Shown here piece by piece: positions 56,930 to 64,000 of a stretch of 64,000 bases of DNA. The notes beneath the pieces are model-generated. The model was not told where the DNA came from. It saw nothing but the letters and a program-made list of their open reading frames with translations, and did no database searches. Source of the stretch: Epiperipatus broadwayi (lineage: Eukaryota > Onychophora > Udeonychophora > Euonychophora > Peripatidae); the NCBI GenBank assembly GCA_028023455.1, contig JAQFVV010006453.1:1096001-1160000 (forward strand), in the 5' to 3' direction. Each line of letters opens with the position of its first letter. The stretch's first letter is position 1. The position numbers were made by a program, and so were the translations under genes.

Positions 56930-57115
56930 ATTACATGACTTCAACTTATTTATTGCTGTTTCAACAGGACATTTTTTTATACCTATATGCGACTCAATAA
57001 GGAACTATTAAACACTATCATCTGGCATCTATTAATTTCCAAATCTTACAGTAAGTGGCATGTAGGTGTGAAGAAAAAAACTATGCTACTGGGTTTACAC
57101 TTACAGAATACTATG
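56930..57115. repeat. HH-B2-like fragment
   Basis: ACATGACTTCAACTTATTTA, TTGCTGTTTCAACAG, CATCTGGCATCTATTAATT, TCTTACAGTAAGTGGCATGT. The blocks match the ends of the 43650-44185 element, with the centre missing. Confidence 0.5.
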
Positions 57116-57469
57116 GTAAACAATTACTAAATAAGGTACTGAAATCATTTTTAAAAAAATGTTGTTATAGAAATAGTATATAAAAGTAAGTAATTGAATG
57201 GTTTGTTGCTCAAGAATGTATAAGAAGTTTAAGCATCAAACTGTCAGATCTGGGCACATTGTATGAATTTTCAGCCCAGAGTTTACCACTCTGTGGCTAT
57301 ACCAAACCATGCAGAGCTTAAATGTTGCTCAAAGATGATATTTGATGAGAAATAGATAAAAATTCTAGCACTTAATATATGTTAATGTATTTGTGGTTTA
57401 CATAATGAGTTATATAGTTTTTTCAAAATTTATCTTTAAGTTCAGTTTTATTGTATTTATATATTCGAC

Positions 57470-57890
57470 TGTTTCCATGATCTAATATTAGGTATTGAAT
57501 GTCTTCACAAAAATTTAACTTTATTTAAATTTTCCAATTACATTCAACTATTAGTAATAGCACACGTTAGTATATGCAGAACATTTTGGGAGGTATTATT
57601 CGCCTCTCTTCTTCAGATGTTGTTGACCTGACCAGTAACAGTACCAGCTTGGGAATCAAACTTGGATCCTTAGACTCTTAAATATTGAATTTTAAAGTAA
57701 AGCTCTAACCAACTGGTCAGGTAGAAACACCTGAAGAAGTGAGGACAATAATATCTGTCGATCGTTGTGCACATACCAACCCGCATACTATTAACACTTG
57801 AATGTAGTTGTAATATTTAAATAAGATTAAATTTTTCTAAAGACATTCAATACCTAATATTAGATGTTGGAAATAGTTCAATGTTTAAAT
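57470..57890. mobile_element. Foldback element containing SINE family S2
   Basis: 57475-57640 and 57715-57888 are inverted copies (TAATATTAGGTATTGAATGT, CTTCTTCAGATGTTG facing CACCTGAAGAAGTGAGG). The loop is a minus-strand tRNA-like unit: A box TGACCAGTTGGTTAGAGC, B box AGTTTGATTCCC. The copy at 15270 has only one arm. A Pol III promoter within a palindrome would give a self-pairing transcript. Confidence 0.8.
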
Positions 57891-57899
57891 ACAACTAAA

Positions 57900-59430
57900 A
57901 TACCATCATCACAAACCTTCAGGAAACCACTAAGTTCATTTTAGCTTCTTTTTTTTTCTGGATTTAAGATGGTTTTATATGTTGGCAGCGGTCTGTTAAT
58001 GATAATCAATATTACATAATGCATTTACAAAATAAAAAATAGTATTAAATTTTTATTGAAGTTTTAACTTTAATAATTAGTTATCTCTAATAAAAAAAAA
58101 AAAAAATTATTCTTGAAATTTTAAAGATCGCATGCATTAAATTAATCATATGATATTTACATATTTATTTTATTTCCTTTTTCATTCATTATTAAAATTA
58201 TTAATTATATATATATATTTTTTTTATATTTTAGTATATTTTTTTTTATATATTTTTTTTTTTATATTTTGAAAATTATTAATTATTTGTTAAGAAAACT
58301 CATTACAATCAAAAAGAATTTTATCTGATTATTTTTATAATTATATGCGCAATTTGTTAAGTGTTTTCAGCACTTTAATTTATATATTTATAAGTGAAAT
58401 TATAAAGGTTTAAGAAAATATATTATGTAAAAATAGAATATAATTTTCCATCAGCACTGTTATTATAAAAATGCATCGGTATTTATTTTTTTAGTATATG
58501 CATTATCTTTTTAGCCACCTTCACTATTATTAAATATCTTAGACGATTCCAACCAGGTAATAGAATCACTAGTGGTTTTTTTTATTAAATCTTTCAATTC
58601 TGTTTACATAATCACTTGACAGTCATAAACTATGGTTGCTGATATATGTTTTGTGTTCATTTACATAGGACAGTAGCTCTTAAATTCTATTTATAAAGCA
58701 GATAAACGCAATGACAACGGATTCATGGGTTTACAATAGGGCAAATAAATTTGTCTGGAAATTCTATGAAATTTAATTTTTATGGTATAATTCTTTGCTT
58801 GTAGATTCTATTCGAAGGACTATGTTCAGGGATCGCTTGTTAACGCCAGAAAAGCTTTTCGGGAACACTTGGGGGCAACTTAGGCCACTGGATGAAGAGC
58901 ATGCTAATTAAATATTAATTCAAATGGTCCAGTTAGATGGAGAATGACAAAGGATCACTGCAAATCAAAATATGGACTGCATAATGATCACTGGCTAAGT
59001 CAATAAATGAAGAGCCAGTTGTTCTGATATAAAACTAGTTACATAATAATTACAGACTAAGTTTGAACTATGGCCTTCTTGCTCTGATCATGAAATTAAT
59101 TTGTCATAATAATTGGAAAATTATTTAATAATGATTGTTATAATAAATGTAACAAATTTAAGCAAATGTATACCAACAAGATTTATATTGTAATTGTATG
59201 TGTATTTTCCTTAAGAAAAAAAAACAAACAGAAAGAGAATCTTGATTTGAAATAAATCTTAGGAGGCAAAACTTTATACATCAGTTAAAAATTATAATAT
59301 TAAAAATAGTATGAAAATAATTTATACTATGTCTTGCATGGCTTGGTACTGTAGTAATGGATGATAGCTGATCTCTGATGCCTTCAGTGCACAAACATCA
59401 TGTGACAAGTGGCAATACATTTTATTATTT
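57900..59430. other. No gene recognised
   Basis: AT-rich, with a small less AT-rich patch at 58820-58900 (GGGATCGCTTGTTAACGCC, GCTTTTCGGGAACACTTGG). That patch has no copy in the window and no long frame. Confidence 0.4.
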
Positions 59431-59439
59431 TATATTGAT

Positions 59440-60170
59440 ACTAGCATTATAAAATACAATATAACAGTTCGTCAATTGCTAAAACAGAGAATCATTAATA
59501 TAAATAAAACAACTATCGCCAAGCACTTTCAACTTTTACAAGTCCTTAGCAAAGCAGTACAAAAAAATCATATTTGTCTTTTAAGTGATAAATTCAATGT
59601 TTCATTGCACTGGCCAGGAACAACTAATTGGAAAGCATGTTAATTTTGAATTCTTAGCACAAGATGAATTTTGTATAAGATATGACTCTTTAATCTTGCA
59701 TTTCTTATTGTGTGTTTCATGCATTAATATTGCAAAATCCTTTGGACTATATATATGTCCTGTACTATTTTGGTGAACATAAAAAGCCAAATAAACTGTA
59801 TCATCTTCCCTTGCTCTAATATATGTATATTTATGTTGTTGAAGGTGGTGTTTAATATTTGTCTTGGTTTCCCCCAGTATATATTGCACTACAATATATC
59901 TATGGGCAACTAATAGAATCCACACACTGCTTTTATCCTCTTTACTTATTACTCTCTTAGAATTATTTATTAATCTATTAAGATTAGGCAGAGTCCTCCA
60001 TGCCAACTGGAAATCCTGACTTAAAACTCTTATTATATTTTTATTAATACTATCATTAATATTGAGCTTTAATTCACAGTGATATCCTTATTCAAAGAAA
60101 TTAGGTGACAAATCAGGTAGTGTATGGTATGATATTTTATAATGGTTCTGGATTTATAGAGCATCCATTT
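59440..60170 (-). pseudogene. Penelope-like element, C-terminus and 3' region
   Basis: From 60170 the minus strand reads IIKYHTIHYLICHLISLNKD, INKNIIRVLSQ, then AWRTLPNLNRLINNSKRVIS, VVYSI-like and AIYTG/YILGETKTNIKHHLQQHKY, DDTVYLAFYVHQNSTGH, KDFAILMHETHNKK. This is the thumb-linker-GIY-YIG order of PLEs (the standard YIGET block is YILGET here). The 3' region 59440-59600 matches the arms at 22.3 and 23.0 kb, including TTGAAAGTGCTTGGCGATAG. A frameshift lies within the GIY half. Confidence 0.8.
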
Positions 60171-60177
60171 ATCATTC

Positions 60178-60199
60178 AATTTTTTTTTTTTTTTTTTTG
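60178..60199. repeat. Poly-T run
   Basis: About 20 T's. It may be the A tail of an unrecognised minus-strand retroposon. Confidence 0.8.
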
Positions 60200-60274
60200 A
60201 GTAAAAGAACATTTATAACAATTGATGTTTTTTCAGACAAACTATTAGACTTTTTCAGAATTAACTAACAAAAA

Positions 60275-60385
60275 AAAATTATTTATTTTTTTCTCATATG
60301 TCAAGCCATCGGCCGGGCGCGAACCCGGGACAACTGCTTGGAAAGCAGCTGCGCTAACCTCTCGGCCACCAACGCTTGACTTTTT
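60275..60385 (-). mobile_element. tRNA-derived SINE (S1)
   Basis: The minus strand reads GTCAAGCGTTGGTGGCCGAG, AGGTTAGCGCAGCTGCTTTC, then AAGCAGTTGTCCCGGGTTCG, CGCCCGGCCGATGGCTTGAC. The A box (TGGCCGAGAGGT) and B box (GGTTCGCGCCC) are near those of a true tRNA-Ser. The anticodon-like stem pairs (CTGCTTTC..AAGCAG). A target duplication is not clear. Confidence 0.88.
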
Positions 60386-60554
60386 TAACCAGGAAACTTG
60401 AATAAGTTTGTAATAAGATAATGAGTGACAACTTAATTTCTATTATGAATAAAGATAATATTAATTTGTCTTCATAACTGAGTTTATAATTATTTAATAA
60501 ATGGAAAAATAAGATATGGAAATTTTGAAAATGACTGTCATTCTTTTTTTTTTG

Positions 60555-60625
60555 TAATTGTGACTTAGATCAATTGATGAGTACTAGTTCAGAACAAAAT
60601 GTACATTTTCAGAGTCATTGTCTTT
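60555..60625 (+). ncRNA. Very degenerate hammerhead-like remnant (HH-A)
   Basis: TTGATGA, GTACTAGTTCAGAAC, AAAA, TGTACAT. C3 and G12 are lost. Included because it marks an old HH-A insertion. Confidence 0.4.
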
Positions 60626-60732
60626 TTTAGTTGTTCATTTGTTTAGGAATTTTATTCTATGTATTTACTTGAAAAGTGAAGCTGTCTCTGAATATATTTT
60701 TGCTAATAGATGATTGATTACAATAAAATAAA

Positions 60733-60845
60733 GTCAAGCGTTGGTAGCCGAGAGGTCAGCGTAGCCACCTTGCAAACAGTGTCTTGCAGACAGTTGTCGC
60801 GGGTTCACTTCCCGGCCGATGCTTTGATATGTGGGGTAAAAAATA
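60733..60845 (+). mobile_element. tRNA-derived SINE (S1)
   Basis: GTCAAGCGTTGGTAGCCGAG, AGGTCAGCGTAGCCACC, an internal doubling of TGCA(A/G)ACAGT, B box GGTTCACTTCCC, CGATGCTTTGATATGTGGGG, A tail. It belongs to the same subfamily as 2795-2907. The frame that runs through it (60710-60952) is not a gene. Confidence 0.88.
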
Positions 60846-61197
60846 GAGTTGGAATAAGAAATGCACTTCTAAACTTAAAAAAACCCACACGTATATATAA
60901 AATTAACAAAATTTTACATAATAAAACAAAATATTGGAATTTACATGCTTAAAAATAAATAAAAGCTAGTCCAGTCATATTGTAAGCTGGCTATCATTTT
61001 ATTTGGTATTTTAAAACTTGTAGAGTTAACTCTAGCGTTTTATTTTCACATAAACAAGAAGTATTTTTTATTTTTAACAGTAAAATAGTGATTTATTTTA
61101 TTGGTTTTTTTTTTTTTACGACCACGATTATGACACTAACGCGTGTCGTCTAAAGCATATTTGGTTTATTTAAATTAATTTTTTATACTTTATTATT

Positions 61198-61232
61198 CAT
61201 ATATATATATAGAGAGAGAGAAAGAAAAGAAA
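61198..61232. repeat. (TA)n/(GA)n microsatellite
   Basis: TATATATATATA runs into AGAGAGAGAG and A-rich GA sequence. Confidence 0.85.
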
Positions 61233-61509
61233 GCGCTGTTTTAAAGTACCAAACATTTTTAATATATAAACTTTGCATAAAACATGTATATTTAATCATA
61301 TAAATTTGTAATAACATTTAATATTGATATCTCTTTCGAGAAAAATATAATGAATTATGTATTAAAGTTAAATTTATATTTATTTTTGTAAAAGCAGCGT
61401 AAATTATAATTAATTTTGATATTCTAAATTTGTAATTCAAATTGAGGCAAAAAATATTATTTTTCATATTTTTATTACTTCAAGCAAAATTTTCAGAAAT
61501 TTTTGATTA

Positions 61510-62440
61510 TCTTCATCATCATCATTTTCAACCATATCAATTCACTGCAGGATGACAGTCTCTCCATGTTCAATCTATCTCTGACTTTTAGCCTTTTTTT
61601 TTCACATCACCCCAGCATTTTTTATTATTTTGTCCATCCATTTTACATGTGGTCTTTTTCTAGGTCTTTTACAATCTCTTGGAATCCACTTTAAGATTTC
61701 ACCTGTCTATATATTATCATCTCTTCTAGCAATATATCCAGATTAACTCCAACTTCAGTCTCTTAATTTTTTCAATGATGTCATCTATTTGTTTTCTCAC
61801 CCATGTATTTTATTTTCAATCTCTTCTTGTCACTTCTAATATGCATCTCTTCATACTTTATTGAGTGGTATAAACTCTCTGTATTGCTCTTCTTTTAAGT
61901 GTCCATGTTTTAGATCCATAAGTAAGAACTGATAAAACATTTATTAAAAACCTACTTTTTTAGACACATTATGATGTTTCCTTTTAATATTAAGTTATTT
62001 CTAACCAAAGCACTCAAGCCAGTCTATGGTTAATGTCATTTGTTATGTTTCCATTAGTAATAATAATGTGATTAAGATATTTGTAGTTGTTAACTGTTTC
62101 TAAATCATCAGTAGCAATCTCTTGAGAAAATCCATTGAACATTAATTTAATCTGTCCAATGTTTAGCTTTAGTCCTACCTTTTTAGTTTTATCTAATAGC
62201 TCTTGTAACATTTCCTGAAGCTCTAAAGCATTATTTACAAAAACAACTACATTATTCTGCAAAATCTAAATAACTTAAATAATCTCCATTTACTTTTATT
62301 CCCTTAGCTTTGCATTTTAATCTACAAAATACTTCTTGGAAAATTGCTGTAAAAAGATTTAGAGTTATGGAGTCACTCTGTCATACATTTTTCTCAATGT
62401 TAATCTTTCTATTACTATCATGTTGAAAATAGACAATCAG
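61510..62440 (-). pseudogene. RTE-type LINE, 5'-truncated RT to 3' end
   Basis: The minus strand shows TVFQEVFCRLKCKAKGI-like, YLDFADNVVVFV (motif C with the second D lost), LQEMLQELLDKTKKVGLKLN, YKYLNHIIITNGNI, KTWTLKRR-like and CKRPRKRPHVKWMDKI. It ends in the ATCC-CTGCAG region and (GAT)n at 61515. It is truncated just past motif B. Several frameshifts. Confidence 0.85.
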
Positions 62441-62572
62441 TTCACCAATAATTTGTCATTTTGGCATTATAGTAAACTTATCAACCAATCAACTCTTCCA
62501 AGATAATTGTTCACATCTTGCAGCAATTTTTCAGCTGGCCTCACCCACAGTATTCAAGCATAATATGTGAAA

Positions 62573-62573
<1 letters not shown>

Positions 62574-62654
<81 letters not shown>
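62574..62654. repeat. (TA)n microsatellite, ~40 units
   Basis: Uninterrupted TA run of about 80 bases. Confidence 0.97.
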
Positions 62655-62657
<3 letters not shown>

Positions 62658-63600
62658 CCCTTTTCTATAAGTCAGAATCAGCTCACCACAGCAAATTATT
62701 AAAAAAATTTAAATTTAGAATATGTTCTCTTTATGTGTTAGTTATGTTGTATTAATAATATCCTAAAAGTACAATTTGAAGCTAAATAAAATTACGTAAT
62801 ACATAAAATTATAATGAATAACCTTAAAATGGTTAAGTATAGCTAAAAATATTAATTACATATGATTGCAAAAACTGACCATAATAAATAATGCAGCTAT
62901 AAATATTTAAAAGTATGTTTAAAAAGTTCAATTTTAATAGTCTAAAACTTATAGTTAAATAAATGTTATATTTATTTTTATAAATTATATTTAATAATTA
63001 TAATTAATATCATATATTTTAAAAGTAAGTTTTATGGTAATGAAAGTTATATTTAATTTTATATTTTCCAAATTATTCTTCCAAATTTTGTATTATTTTA
63101 TTATTTTATTTAATACAACAAGTGTAGCAATTTATTATTTATTCCCAGACAGAAAATCGGATATGGTCTGTCTTAGTTATATCAGTCATGTGATTTGTAT
63201 AATATATGGTTATACACACATGCTTGCTAATATTTAGATTAATCAAGTTCAAAATATTTAAAATTGCATTATAGAATTAGATATAATTATTACTTATCAC
63301 AAAAGCAAATATTAAGTTAGTTGTTATAAAATGTTTTTAAATAATGTTATAAAATGAAGACAGCTAATAAAAATTAAATATTTTGTTTTAAAATAAAATA
63401 GATAAATTAAATATTAAAGGTGAGATAAATTATTAAATATTGTTTTGAAAAAGTCATTTTAAATGTTTAATTAATTTAGTAAAGTAATAATTGATTTAAA
63501 ATTAATATTTTAAATAATATTTTTTAAAGTTATAATATGTCATATTTATTTTTTGAAATTTAATTGTGTAAGAATGTAACATTATGCAAATTTGGTATCA
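62655..63600. other. Extremely AT-rich stretch, no feature
   Basis: Nearly all A/T. The frame at 63034-63237 is Phe/Ile/Tyr-rich without motifs and lies where stop codons are scarce only by chance. Confidence 0.45.
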
Positions 63601-63618
63601 AATGAAAAGTAAAAATCC

Positions 63619-63700
63619 ACCAATAGAATGAGGTATTTTATAGGCTATAAATACCATTGCATGGGGGTATCAGGGGTGATCAAACATATCAGTGATTGTA
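63619..63700 (+). promoter_or_regulatory. Possible Pol II core promoter
   Basis: CCAAT at about 63620, TATAAATA at 63646-63653, then a less AT-rich stretch GCATGGGGGTATCAGGGG. TCAGT sequences follow at 63689 and 63702. TCAGT is the arthropod-type initiator; the TCAGG at 63670 lies nearer the usual distance. A polypyrimidine-AG (TTATTATTTTAG at 63737) is a possible splice acceptor downstream. All are short motifs in AT-rich DNA. Confidence 0.3.
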
Positions 63701-64000
63701 TCAGTAGCTATCGAGGAGATAGTAATTTTAATTTTTTATTATTTTAGTCAATTTTTCTGCTCTCGTACAATTTATTTGCAAAACTAATAGGACATTTATT
63801 TTTAAAGTATTTGCAAAGAGAGTGTAAATAAATATATTTTAATACCTTCATTTTAATATGCATTGCTAATTTTAAAGTCTTTTTACCAGGAATATTCATC
63901 AGAAACTTAATATAACTTCGCAATAAAAATAGGGAAGTGCCGATATTTAAAATGTATTTAATGGAAATTTTAAAGAGAAATCTAATAATTGAGAATATAA

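Noticed and set aside
58820-58900. Possible exon in a less AT-rich patch
   Set aside because: Too short, stops in all frames nearby, no splice-site pair that opens a frame.
60275-60385. A true tRNA-Ser gene
   Set aside because: Boxes are good, but the unit recurs six times with A tails and target duplications, and the acceptor stem does not pair well. It is a SINE.

Overview
No host protein-coding gene can be supported in this 64 kb window. The sequence is about three quarters A+T by eye and full of simple repeats. It holds only decayed or truncated transposable elements: two lineages of non-LTR retrotransposon, Penelope-like elements (PLEs) with GIY-YIG endonuclease, tRNA-derived SINEs, one terminal-inverted-repeat DNA transposon, and many palindromic (foldback) short elements. 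This mix points to an invertebrate metazoan with a repeat-rich genome, such as a chelicerate, mollusc or flatworm; the sequence alone does not let me choose. No tRNA, rRNA, CRISPR array or bacterial feature was seen.

Layout. 0-2.4 kb: two PLE 3' halves facing opposite ways. 2.8-7.5 kb: one decayed RTE-type retrotransposon broken apart by a palindromic element, a SINE and a small retroposon. 8.3-9.7 kb: a foldback and a 1.1 kb DNA transposon. 10.4-21.2 kb: short repeats, SINEs, RTE scraps. 22.2-25.0 kb: a second inverted PLE and a second LINE lineage. 26.9-28.3 kb: a 1.3 kb TATC satellite. 28.5-31.4 kb: three ribozyme-type repeats. 32.3-35.7 kb: two 1.36 kb direct repeats around a 0.73 kb unique centre. 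36.1-39.7 kb: three RTE fragments, two with target-site duplications. 40.1-44.2 kb: a cluster of ribozyme-type repeats plus an RTE fragment. 45-53 kb: degenerate foldbacks. 53.4-57.9 kb: more ribozyme repeats, the youngest inverted PLE and a foldback SINE. 59.4-62.7 kb: a third PLE, two SINEs, an RTE fragment, a long TA tract. 63-64 kb: a possible promoter.

Most interesting signal. Two unrelated short repeat families carry the complete secondary-structure plan of a minimal type I hammerhead ribozyme. HH-A has about twelve copies; the best is at 41063-41123, and the copy at 10527-10587 has a compensatory stem I change. HH-B is a palindromic element; the best ribozyme is at 29629-29670 (-). HH-B copies are bounded by 13-16 bp target-site duplications, which suggests retroposition rather than cut-and-paste. 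Known PLEs and animal retrozymes carry such ribozymes, and the PLEs here also occur as head-to-head palindromes. I therefore infer, without proof, that a PLE-type machinery spreads these self-cleaving, fold-back RNAs. The families themselves I cannot name.
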